Source: Magnetococcales bacterium
GTDB lineage: Bacteria; Pseudomonadota; Magnetococcia; Magnetococcales; UBA8363
Reading direction: 5' to 3'
Length of the DNA stretch: 64,000 nt
Assembly (NCBI GenBank): GCA_015232865.1
Contig: JADFYU010000002.1
Coordinates: 27,070 to 91,069, forward strand
Shown: positions 1 to 8,253 of the stretch, piece by piece
Position numbering within the stretch: position 1 is the first letter of the stretch
How the letters are laid out: every line of letters starts with the position of its first letter
Position numbers and translations under genes: made by a program
The notes under the pieces: generated by a model
The model's input: only the letters and a program-made list of their open reading frames with translations
Database searches by the model: none
What the model was told of the DNA's origin: nothing

Positions 1-2675
1 GTGACGGTGACCGCTTCAGCTCCTGCGGTTGGCGAGTGGCTGGCCAGGGTCGGGGCGGTGGTGTCGGCCGAGGTGAAGATCCACGAATCATCTTGAAAAA
101 TTTCGGTTATTGAATTGCCCGCTGCGTCAAGAAAAGCCCCTTCATCGATGAGGATATAATAATCGGCACCAGACGCATCCAGGTTTTCGTTCGGGTTGAT
201 GGTGATGGTGTCGGTCCCGGAGCCGCTGATCAGCCCGCTTTTCACATCAATCTCCGCCAGGGTTTCATCATCCAGACTCGATACGATTTTGATCACCCCG
301 TCATTGACGGTCACCGCTTCGCTAAAGGTCAGGATCAGGTTTTCCGTTGCAGAAAAAATGGTGTCTCCGTCAGCGGAAGAGAGGCTGTATAATGACGGAA
401 GGACTCCATCGACGATGATTGATTCGTTGGCCGATAACGACCCGACACCTCCCGATTCCGGCAGTGTCAAGTCAGCGGCATTAAGATCCACATCGACGAT
501 GGTGCCGCCATTCAGGGAGAGGGCAGTGGTCGAAATATAGGCGAGGTCCGCACTGACATCCCCCTCTTGAACCGTATATTCAAAGGAGAGTGTCTTGGTG
601 CCGGAACCCTCTTTATAGGAGGCGGTTTGGTCGGTGTAGAGGGTTGTTTGCTCCATGCCACCGCTTATTTGCCCCTGTGTTGTCTCCGTTGTCTGAAGAG
701 TCAGAATTGGCGATCCGCTGACGTTGACGATTTCATCGAAGGTGACATTGATAATGATCTTTTCACCAATACCAACGGAAGCGGTGATGTCGTTACCGGA
801 ATCGTCGGTGGCGGTGACGTTGACAACGGTGGGGGACGAAGAGGAAATTTCGTCTGGTATGATCACCGGCAAGCCATTATCGCCAATGGTGGTGGCAAAG
901 TGTGCCCAGGCATCTTTCGTTGAAACCAGGCTGAAATGGTTGTTCGGGTCGGTGTTGAGTTGGGTGATCAGTGAACCGACGTCATTTTCGAAGCTGCTTC
1001 CATCCACATCGAGCGTGATGGTGGATGTGGCGGCGGAATTTCGAACCGATTCGGAAATGTTGATGCCGTTGCTCGGGTCGCCATCATCATCCAATGTTTG
1101 CAGGAGACGAATGACGTTGGTGACCAGGTCGCCGCTATTACCGGAAAAAGAGGAGGGCGTTATGGTTCCGGTCCCGGTGGCTGAACCGAGAACAATGTTG
1201 CCGATGGAAAACGTGACCGTGTCCCCCGGCAGATAGTCGTAGGAACCGTCCGGGCCTGTGGTGCCGCTCAATCCGCTGGATGTGACGTAGGTAACTCCGG
1301 CAACCGCACTGTCCAGGAAAATGCCCTGTTCCTCTGAAAGAACAGTTGGGATGACGTCTTGATTTTGATTCGTGTTCTGTGTTGTGGTTTCTTGCTCCGT
1401 ATAGCTGCTTTCCTCCGACTCCACCAGAGCGACAACCGTTTCGTTTTGCTCGCTGGAATTCTCACTGTCATCGATCAGATCCAGCAGTTGGTCGCTACTG
1501 GTAAAATCGACAATATTTTCCACGATGTCCGTCTCATCACTGACCGTTTCGTCGGTTATGACCTCTTGTTGATCGGTCTCATCACTGACCGTTTCGTCGG
1601 TTACCGCTTCTTGTTGATCGGTCTTTTCGTTGCTATCGGTGTCCGATTTCTCATTTGTCTCGTTGCCATCCTCCCGAGAGGAGTTGTCATTTTGATCAGG
1701 CTCCTGGGTATCGGTATCCGAATTGGAGTCCGGTTCCTGACTTGATTTGTCGGGGGTGAACTGGGATTTTAAATGGTTGAGGAAGCTCTCCGCCGGGCGG
1801 AAAACAGGTTGGGGTGCGCCGGCTCCAAAGCTGACGACGGTAGCCGTACCTGTCTCCAGAAGGGTGACCAGGCCCTGACCGTTGACATCGCTGATATCCA
1901 GCAGTCCGGAGGTGTGAACAACCGTGGTGGTTCCGTCCGGCAGCACCTCCCCCTGGAGTTCGCTGCCGCGAATGCCGATGGTGGCTGTCGGGGTGCGAAT
2001 GATAGAGTGTTGGCCCTTGTTGATGTGGGCCAGATCACCACTGGCATAACCAAAGACACCGACTGTGACCGTGGCTTCGAATGTGCCTTGGTCTTGGCCG
2101 GGATCGTAGACATATTTGTCCAAAATCATTCGCGCGCTTTCACCCAGACGAAATTCGGTGTTGTCGTTGAAAGTCAGTTTGATCATGCTGTTTTCAGCGG
2201 TTTGGATGACCTCTCCCGCATAAATCGCGTCCCCTTCTGATAAGGGGCGGCTGGCATCGCCGCTGCTTTTGGCGCTTGCTTTCCCGGCCATCTGGGATAC
2301 CTGGCCAATGGAGGTTTGCTGGGTTCCATTGGGAAATAGGGTCGGTCCGGCAACCATCACCGAGTTGGAGGTCTGGGTGAGCAGGGCCTGAATGGTCTGC
2401 GGGAGTAGCTGTGCCCCTTGCGTCGTTTTCAGGATAGGGGGGTGAGAACTGGAAAAATACTCTTCGACAACCACCTGAAGTTCGTTTTCCCCTTCAATGA
2501 TCAGATCGTTTCCCGATCGGCTGTACTCTCCTCTGAGCAGTAAATCAGCCTGGGCAATGATGACCTCCCCGGTTTCAGTCGCTTCCGTGACCAATTCCCC
2601 GGTAAAATCCGGGCCATTGGTTTCCACTAGGTCTGATGTCAAAAAATCGAGAGTGGGGGCTTGGAACTCAAACAT
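1..2675 (-). CDS. FecR-domain giant surface/secreted protein, C-terminus beyond window
   Basis: The reverse-strand frame is open from an ATG at 2675 to the window edge, giving the first ~890 residues. Residues ~1-125 are a leader without an obvious Sec signal peptide. A FecR-like domain follows at ~130-235 (motifs GDAIYAGEVIQT, FRLGESARM, RTPTATIGIRG). Next comes an acidic low-complexity linker (~300-430) with two near-identical QQE-VTDETVSDETD units. Then Ig-like/SbsA-type beta domains appear (motifs TFDEIVNVSG, LTFSEAVTVNDG, LDASGADYYILIDEGAFLD). In other bacteria this layout belongs to very large adhesins, often exported by type I secretion. Export route and ligand are inference because the C-terminus is missing. 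It stands alone, divergent from the response regulator gene. Confidence 0.85.
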   Translation of the reverse strand, partial: MFEFQAPTLDFLTSDLVETNGPDFTGELVTEATETGEVIIAQADLLLRGEYSRSGNDLIIEGENELQVVVEEYFSSSHPPILKTTQGAQLLPQTIQALLTQTSNSVMVAGPTLFPNGTQQTSIGQVSQMAGKASAKSSGDASRPLSEGDAIYAGEVIQTAENSMIKLTFNDNTEFRLGESARMILDKYVYDPGQDQGTFEATVTVGVFGYASGDLAHINKGQHSIIRTPTATIGIRGSELQGEVLPDGTTTVVHTSGLLDISDVNGQGLVTLLETGTATVVSFGAGAPQPVFRPAESFLNHLKSQFTPDKSSQEPDSNSDTDTQEPDQNDNSSREDGNETNEKSDTDSNEKTDQQEAVTDETVSDETDQQEVITDETVSDETDIVENIVDFTSSDQLLDLIDDSENSSEQNETVVALVESEESSYTEQETTTQNTNQNQDVIPTVLSEEQGIFLDSAVAGVTYVTSSGLSGTTGPDGSYDYLPGDTVTFSIGNIVLGSATGTGTITPSSFSGNSGDLVTNVIRLLQTLDDDGDPSNGINISESVRNSAATSTITLDVDGSSFENDVGSLITQLNTDPNNHFSLVSTKDAWAHFATTIGDNGLPVIIPDEISSSSPTVVNVTATDDSGNDITASVGIGEKIIINVTFDEIVNVSGSPILTLQTTETTQGQISGGMEQTTLYTDQTASYKEGSGTKTLSFEYTVQEGDVSADLAYISTTALSLNGGTIVDVDLNAADLTLPESGGVGSLSANESIIVDGVLPSLYSLSSADGDTIFSATENLILTFSEAVTVNDGVIKIVSSLDDETLAEIDVKSGLISGSGTDTITINPNENLDASGADYYILIDEGAFLDAAGNSITEIFQDDSWIFTSADTTAPTLASHSPTAGAEAVTV

Positions 2676-3037
2676 GGCAATATTCTCATTACAAAAACGA
2701 AAGTGGACAAATAATCCTAGATTCAGCAGTTGTTCGCACGCCCAGGGCGCACAAGTCGCAACAGCTCAACGGAAAAAAATTCACAATAAAACCCAAGCGT
2801 AATTTCCACCGAGCATCCTACACCAATTCTCGATTTGAATCATTAAGAAAATCAGATCTGTCGGTAAAAAAATATCAGCGATTCATTGCTTGAATTTCAG
2901 GTTGTTTCTGATCTGAAAAAAATTGAAATATGGTTTGATAACAAGAATTGTCTGGTTATTTGTCACGCATCTGTTATATCTATTCATCAAGTTTAAGTTT
3001 GTAATGGTTTGTAACGTTGAGAGGGATGAAAGGCTTT
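2676..3037. other. Divergent intergenic region
   Basis: AT-rich spacer between the giant FecR protein (leftward) and the response regulator gene (rightward). It should hold both promoters. I see no confident sigma-70 pair, operator or structured RNA. The short frames inside it lack ribosome-binding sites and recognisable protein. Confidence 0.5.
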
Positions 3038-3433
3038 ATGAACATATTGATTGCCGATGACGAGCTTGCCAGCCGGCGTTTGCTGGAAGGGATTTTGTCG
3101 CCTGTGGGTTCCTGTCAGGTTGTTGAGAATGGACGTGAAGCGGTCGATCAGGTTGTCTCTTTTTTTGAACAGGGAAAGCGGTTCGATCTGATCTGTCTGG
3201 ACATCATGATGCCGGAAATGAATGGTCAGGAGGCTCTCTCTGCCATTCGCAAGTTTGAAAAAGAGAACGGGGTCATACCCCAGGATGAGTCTGTGATCAT
3301 CATGATTACCGCTTTGAGCTCTCTGCAAACCGTGGTCGAATCGTTTGAAGGAGGGGGGTGCAGTGCCTATTTGACCAAACCGGTCACAAAGAAGGCGCTG
3401 CTGGAAAAATTACAGAATTACGGTCTGGTTTGA
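3038..3433 (+). CDS. Single-domain response regulator (CheY-like receiver)
   Basis: A 131-residue stand-alone receiver. The acidic pair is D7/D8 (ILIADDE), the phosphoacceptor is D55 in CLDIMMPEMNG, the switch threonine sits in MITAL, and the conserved lysine is in YLTKPV. There is no output domain, so it must act by protein-protein contact, as CheY or Spo0F-type proteins do. The ATG at 3038 has AAAGG a few bases upstream; an ATG at 3026 is a possible alternative. No histidine kinase lies nearby, so the partner is encoded elsewhere. The next gene (TetR) follows by about 70 bases, but the two need not be linked. Confidence 0.88.
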   Translation: MNILIADDELASRRLLEGILSPVGSCQVVENGREAVDQVVSFFEQGKRFDLICLDIMMPEMNGQEALSAIRKFEKENGVIPQDESVIIMITALSSLQTVVESFEGGGCSAYLTKPVTKKALLEKLQNYGLV

Positions 3434-3504
3434 TTTTTTCAGGATTAGTTGCTGGAATTTTCTTCAAATCCCCGTCAATTTTTCTGAAATTATTAAATAA
3501 CTTA

Positions 3505-4131
3505 ATGTCGGAGAGGGTGCCATCGCTGGTTTTCAACCTTATGCAAAAACAGTCAAAAACCTATATTAAGATTTTAGAGGCCGCTCTTCCTCTTTTTGCC
3601 GCCTATGGATACAAAGGGGTGGCCATGCGAGATATTGCCAATGCGGTTGGTATAACGGCCGCGGCACTCTATAACCATTTTCCCAACAAGGAACAGTTGC
3701 ACCTGAAAGCCTTGGAGTATGCCTTTTCTCAAAAAGTGGGAAGCTTATCCCGGTTTTTAGCAAAAGCCACCACCCCTGAGCAACGTTTGAGGCAGTTTAT
3801 CTTGTTCTGGGTCGGATCGTTTGGCCAGGATGTCATTCTGCGTTCTCTCATGCAGCGTGAAATGGCGGACGGGGACGCTGTTCGTATCAAAGTGCTGGTC
3901 GATCGGGTTTTTCAACCCATCTTCGAAGAGGTCTCAGATTTGATCGAATTTGCCGGCAAAGGGATGAATGCTCATCTGTTTTTTTTCTCGGTCATCGGTC
4001 TGGTCATGTTTCACTTTGAGGTTTCACCTTTGCGAAAATGTCTGTCCAACTATCAGGCCGAGCATGAAAAAGCGGATAATATTACCCAGCATATCATGGG
4101 CTTGTTGACGAATTCGATTGATTTTTCCTAG
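3505..4131 (+). CDS. TetR/AcrR family transcriptional regulator
   Basis: A 208-residue protein with a typical N-terminal TetR helix-turn-helix (ILEAALPLFAAYGYKGVAMR, then IANAVGITAAALYNHFPNKE) at residues ~20-65. An all-helical ligand-binding and dimerisation domain follows. Family members repress nearby genes until a small ligand binds; the effector and target cannot be read from sequence. The start is uncertain: ATGs at 3505 and 3541 both lack a good Shine-Dalgarno, and the helix-turn-helix is complete with either. The next gene is convergent, so an obvious regulated neighbour is missing. Confidence 0.87.
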   Translation: MSERVPSLVFNLMQKQSKTYIKILEAALPLFAAYGYKGVAMRDIANAVGITAAALYNHFPNKEQLHLKALEYAFSQKVGSLSRFLAKATTPEQRLRQFILFWVGSFGQDVILRSLMQREMADGDAVRIKVLVDRVFQPIFEEVSDLIEFAGKGMNAHLFFFSVIGLVMFHFEVSPLRKCLSNYQAEHEKADNITQHIMGLLTNSIDFS

Positions 4132-4243
4132 GCTTTGATTGTTGGCCTTTGCCTCTTTCGTACCCCGGATGAGACGAAACCGTGGGTCAGTTCTCATGAG
4201 TCTCCCGTCCATTGCTCTTCAGGCCATTGCATCGATTTTCAGG

Positions 4244-5596
4244 TTAGGCGATGCGTTTGCCTTGGTTCCAGATGGTTTTGATCTTTTGACCGTCCGGCGT
4301 TAAAATAATTCCGGTTCCATGTTTCTTGCCATCTTTCCAACTACCGAAGTATCGTTCTCCTCTTTGAAAAATATAGAGACCTTGACCGTGTTTGTTGTCC
4401 TGTAGCCAGTCGCCGATATATTGGCTGCCATCTGAATAACGGTAAGTGCCCTTTCCCTGTTTTTTTCCATTCAACCAATATCCGTTGTAGGAGCTACCGT
4501 TGGCAAATTGGTAGATTCCCAACCCATTCTTGCAATTGCCACTCACACAACCGACGGTTTTGTTGCCGGTCAGTTGATTGATGGAGAGCAGGCTCTCGTC
4601 GTGCCAGGATGATGGGGCGTTTCTTTCGCTGACCAGGGCCTGAGCGGCACTTTTGGCCCGCTCATTGTAATATTGACTGAATTTCAGCTCTCTTTTTCCC
4701 GCCCCAAACGGTTTTCCGCCGCGCCACTCTCCGGTATAGGTGTCTTCATTGGCGTAGGTGAGTTTTCCCCGTCCCTCCCTCTGGCCGTTCTTCCACTCAC
4801 CCTCATATCGATCACCATTCTTATAAAAAAAGGTTCCCGTTCCGTTCTGGCAATCACCGGTGCAGCGCGTTTGAGAGAGATCAGGCTCCTCTTGGCTTAA
4901 AATGATGGGGGCGTGAGTCTGCTCCATCCGGCTGGCACTTTCTGCTGGGGAAGCTGTCGGTTCTGTCTCAACCTCTGTTTGCAATGGAAGCGGCTCGGTA
5001 TCGGCTGTTATTTTAGAGGGGACGCTGGTGCTCGAAACAAGAATTTCTGATGAAAGGGAAAGCGTTGCAGCGGGCTGTTGCTCCTGAATGGGCTGGATTT
5101 GCAGGGTTGGATTGGCCGTCTCACTGTGTGCCAGAGGTTTGCTGTGCTCTATTTCTTGGCTGGAAGCCCTGCTGGCCATAATGATCTGAGATTGTTGCGC
5201 CGATTGAAGGATGGCTGCCGCGTCAGGCTCCGACGGTCTGCTCTGTTCCTGTCTGGCTCTGATCTGCTCCAGGCGCAAAGAGCTGGCCAGAGACTCCTGT
5301 TGAGCCTGCTGATTCTGCTGATGAAAATGAAACAGGGTTCCACCACCAAAGATGGTGATCAGGAGCATGAGGTTGATCAGAGCTGGTCGCATGGAATATT
5401 TTTTTTGCGCTGAAACCGAGGAGATGTCGGTTGGGTAATCCAGTAATCCGGTTTCTGCCGGTAGCTGATCATAAACCACCATTAAATCGGTTCCGCACTC
5501 TGAGCAGGTCGCAAACGGGTCACAACAGGGTTCTGGGGATGGACCCTGTCCAAAAAGTGAATGACAGTTTTTACAAAGAGCTCCTCCTGTGTTCAT
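4244..5596 (-). CDS. MORN-repeat protein with N-terminal zinc-ribbon-like motif and one membrane segment
   Basis: A 450-residue protein. The N-terminus carries C8-x2-C11, C24-C25 and C31-x2-C34, which resembles a small zinc ribbon. One hydrophobic segment follows at ~72-88, then a Q/S/T/P-rich linker (~100-235). The C-terminal half has two blocks of MORN repeats (for example YKNGDRYEGEWKNGQREGRG and YSDGSQYIGDWLQDNKHGQG), six to seven in all. Two short cysteine-bracketed inserts of the form C-x3-C-x-NG precede the MORN blocks. MORN repeats generally form beta-sheet scaffolds that bind lipid or protein. The predicted layout is a cytoplasmic ribbon, an inner-membrane anchor and a periplasmic MORN domain. 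Start ATG has GGAGGG upstream. Function unknown. Confidence 0.85.
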   Translation of the reverse strand: MNTGGALCKNCHSLFGQGPSPEPCCDPFATCSECGTDLMVVYDQLPAETGLLDYPTDISSVSAQKKYSMRPALINLMLLITIFGGGTLFHFHQQNQQAQQESLASSLRLEQIRARQEQSRPSEPDAAAILQSAQQSQIIMASRASSQEIEHSKPLAHSETANPTLQIQPIQEQQPAATLSLSSEILVSSTSVPSKITADTEPLPLQTEVETEPTASPAESASRMEQTHAPIILSQEEPDLSQTRCTGDCQNGTGTFFYKNGDRYEGEWKNGQREGRGKLTYANEDTYTGEWRGGKPFGAGKRELKFSQYYNERAKSAAQALVSERNAPSSWHDESLLSINQLTGNKTVGCVSGNCKNGLGIYQFANGSSYNGYWLNGKKQGKGTYRYSDGSQYIGDWLQDNKHGQGLYIFQRGERYFGSWKDGKKHGTGIILTPDGQKIKTIWNQGKRIA

Positions 5597-5938
5597 GTCG
5601 ATCCCTCCAAACTGGGTTTGGTAAAAAATACGGTGATGATTTTGTCTAATCTACCATATCAGTGGGGAGAAAGGTGAATATTTTTGTAAAATAATATAAC
5701 AATTTATGTCAATATGTTTGTACTGTAACTGTTTGTCTGTTGATTTTGAAGGAAAAAACAATATTCCATTCTGATTGGATCGTTAAGGGTCCTGTCTTGT
5801 TATTGTGTAAAAATATTTTACTTATACTGAACGGGTTTTGCTGGCAACAGGTCGCGCCCGGATCGTGCTCCGGTCTGTATTCACCAATCCGATCACCGGA
5901 ATCAGGGGAAAAAATCGGTTCGATTGTCGAATTTAGGT
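5597..5938. other. Intergenic region between MORN gene and mltA
   Basis: About 340 bases between the start of the MORN gene and the end of mltA, both reverse strand. It is AT-rich in the middle (5680-5750), where the MORN-gene promoter is expected. A 76-codon forward frame at 5740 has no family resemblance and overlaps the mltA 3-prime end, so it is not called. No clear terminator with a T-run was found after mltA. Confidence 0.4.
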
Positions 5939-7201
5939 TTATTGGGGCGGGTTGTTGGTCGGAGCGATGAAATAGAGAGCGGAGCCAGACTGTTTCATGA
6001 CTCCCGCCGTCTGTTCGGCCTCGGTTCCAAAGCCTAAAAACAGATCAACCCGGCCTGCTCCCCTAATGGCTCCACCGGTATCCTGATTCACCACAAATCG
6101 AAACGAGGGTTGCCAATCAATCGGTTCAGAATCCAATTTTGCGTCTGAAAAACGCGGGAGGGTAGTCTTGAGCAGGGCGGGTGCCCCTTTTGGAAAAAGG
6201 CGGTGATCGGTTGCGATGGAACGTCCGGGGCTTAACGGAACTTGAATGTTGCCAAAGGGGCCGTCTTCGAGGAGGCGGAAAAAAACATAGGAGGGGTTGG
6301 CGTTGAGCAGGCGATCTTGCTGGCCGGGATTGTCGCGCAACCAGGCCCTCAGAGCCGGCAGGCTCATTTTTTCCCGACTGATGGCCCCTTCATCGATTAA
6401 AATTTTACCAATGGATTGATAAGCATGGCCGTTGGCGCCATGATATCCGACCCGCAACAGCGCACCATCTTCCATTTTAATTCGTCCAGAACCTTGAATC
6501 TGTAGGAAAAAAATATCAACCAGATCGTCTGTCCAGGCCAACTCCAGATTTTTGTTCGCCAGTCGGTTGTCCAGGTCGATCTCAGCTCGATCATAGTAGG
6601 GTTTCAGGGTGTTATCAGCCAGTCTGGCGGTGATTTTCTTGCCTTTCATCTCAGGCAGCCAGTAAGAAAGATCGATACGCAGCAGATCTTCCGGCAGGCG
6701 ATAAAGAGGAAATTTATAACGGGCGGTTCGTTGCAATGAACCGTGGAGCAGTGGTTCATAGTAGGCGGTGACCAGAACGTTGCCCTGTTGGTCGTTGCCG
6801 ACGGAGCGAAACAGCCGAAAATTTTCATGGAGATAGGTCCGAAAGTCTTGCGGGCTGGCTGATCGGGCCATCTCCGCCAGTTTTCGGATTGATCGGCTCA
6901 TCTGCAAAGCCGTCACCTCATAGTCGCCAAACTGGATGGCAGCGTCAGGTTTTTTACGGGAAAAATAGCCGGCACTGGCCTCCAGCGCCTTGGCCCAATC
7001 CTGAAGATTACGATCGGTGTCCAGGGCGGGGTCAGCCTCCGTCCACGCCACCGGCAGCAAGACCTGGCCGGTAACGATTTCCGGGGGAAGGGAACTCTTT
7101 GGTGGCACGGTTTCGCACCCCCAAAGAAAGGTGAGCAACAGCCACAGTCCCAGGAGTGGAAGACGATACAGGAGGCTATGGAGTGAAAAATCGGTTTTCA
7201 C
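5939..7201 (-). CDS. mltA: Membrane-bound lytic murein transglycosylase A
   Basis: A 420-residue lipoprotein. The signal peptide ends in a lipobox (LTFLWGC, Cys29), so it is probably anchored in the outer membrane. The MltA double-psi barrel core is visible through YYEPLLHG, FFLQIQGSGRI and VGYHGANG. The C-terminal 3D domain has VNQDTGGAIRGAGRVDLFLG, where the aspartate of RVDLF corresponds to the catalytic acid of the family. The enzyme cleaves the MurNAc-GlcNAc glycosidic bond to give 1,6-anhydroMurNAc. Its start codon overlaps the stop of the Tim44-domain gene by 4 bases, so it closes the long leftward operon. The tim44-mltA pairing is common in alphaproteobacteria. Confidence 0.93.
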   Translation of the reverse strand: MKTDFSLHSLLYRLPLLGLWLLLTFLWGCETVPPKSSLPPEIVTGQVLLPVAWTEADPALDTDRNLQDWAKALEASAGYFSRKKPDAAIQFGDYEVTALQMSRSIRKLAEMARSASPQDFRTYLHENFRLFRSVGNDQQGNVLVTAYYEPLLHGSLQRTARYKFPLYRLPEDLLRIDLSYWLPEMKGKKITARLADNTLKPYYDRAEIDLDNRLANKNLELAWTDDLVDIFFLQIQGSGRIKMEDGALLRVGYHGANGHAYQSIGKILIDEGAISREKMSLPALRAWLRDNPGQQDRLLNANPSYVFFRLLEDGPFGNIQVPLSPGRSIATDHRLFPKGAPALLKTTLPRFSDAKLDSEPIDWQPSFRFVVNQDTGGAIRGAGRVDLFLGFGTEAEQTAGVMKQSGSALYFIAPTNNPPQ

Positions 7202-8253
7202 GAGATGCTGCGTGCCACTTCGCCGGGTTGTTGAATAGCCGCCAAAAACCAGTTGGGGTCTTGGGAACTGACCGGTTTTGTAAAGGTCCAGTACTCCTCT
7301 ACTTCGACCGGGATATCCCTGGAGCCTTCGACCAGATTTCCTTCAACGTCGGTGGCATATTCAAGCATGGAAACCTGAAAACGGACTGTAATCCAGTTTT
7401 CGCCGGACTCCTGCCACGCTTCACTGATTTCAGCTTGGTTGAAATGAATTTTTTCAATGATATCCCGGCGTCCTTCAGCTTTTCGTTCAGCAGCCTGAGC
7501 TTCAACCATGGGCCAGATCCGCTCGCTCATGATTGGACGCAGACGTTCAACGCTCCAATCACTCCAAGCTCCTTGAATCTGCTCAAAGGCCATCTTGGCC
7601 CCGGATAGAAAATGCTCTTCTTGGAAATTGGGGTCCATCTGCATGATGTTTTGCAGCCCTTGAGATACTTCGTCCAGGGGTTGGTTGTCACCAAAGCCGT
7701 GGCCACCACCACGCTCAAACGTGTTGGACGGTTCGTTTTGGTGGTCAATGGTGGAAAAATCCATAGGGCCTTGGTTGATGGTGTTTCCGTAGGCAGTGGA
7801 GCTAATAGAGGCCATGCTGCCATGTTCCTGGGCTTTTTTCTGTTTTCTCCAGCGAAGGAAAAGCCAGATTCCGCCACCAATCAGGATGATTTCCAAAAAT
7901 CCAATGCCACCACCGCCTCCAGCACCGGCACCACTGCCGCCGCCAAAGAGCATGGAGCCGATCAGGCCGCCCATGAGCAAACCGCCGATTCCACCCATCA
8001 AACCGGAGCCTAAACCGGAACGACCGGGTATGCCGGTAGCTGGTGCCGCCTGGTTTGTTGAGGGTTTGGTTTGGTTCATGGTTGAACGGGAGGTGGCTTG
8101 TCTGGGGGTTGAGAAACTGCGAGAGCTTCGGGAACCAAAAGAGCTGCCACCGCCAAACCGACGCGCCTCCGCCTCATCCGGGATGACCGAAAGGGCGGCA
8201 AATCCCAGGGTCAATGTGATGGCAAATAGAGCAAATATGCGATTAATCTTCAT
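7198..8253 (-). CDS. Tim44-domain membrane protein
   Basis: A 351-residue protein. It has a signal peptide or N-terminal anchor (1-30), then an Arg/Ser/Gly-rich stretch, a glycine-rich segment (GGSGAGAGGGGGIG) and a transmembrane helix near 118-138. The C-terminal Tim44/mL45-like domain spans ~190-345 (motifs FLSGAKMAFEQIQGAWSDW, WITVRFQVSMLEYATD and EYWTFTKP). In mitochondria this fold binds membranes and import machinery; in bacteria the role is poorly defined and linked to envelope or protein biogenesis. It overlaps glcF upstream and mltA downstream by 4 bases each, so all three should be translated together. Confidence 0.9.
   Translation of the reverse strand: MKINRIFALFAITLTLGFAALSVIPDEAEARRFGGGSSFGSRSSRSFSTPRQATSRSTMNQTKPSTNQAAPATGIPGRSGLGSGLMGGIGGLLMGGLIGSMLFGGGSGAGAGGGGGIGFLEIILIGGGIWLFLRWRKQKKAQEHGSMASISSTAYGNTINQGPMDFSTIDHQNEPSNTFERGGGHGFGDNQPLDEVSQGLQNIMQMDPNFQEEHFLSGAKMAFEQIQGAWSDWSVERLRPIMSERIWPMVEAQAAERKAEGRRDIIEKIHFNQAEISEAWQESGENWITVRFQVSMLEYATDVEGNLVEGSRDIPVEVEEYWTFTKPVSSQDPNWFLAAIQQPGEVARSIS

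Noticed and set aside
5740..5970. 76-codon forward frame upstream of mltA end
   Set aside because: Overlaps the mltA 3-prime end on the other strand and has no recognisable protein features.
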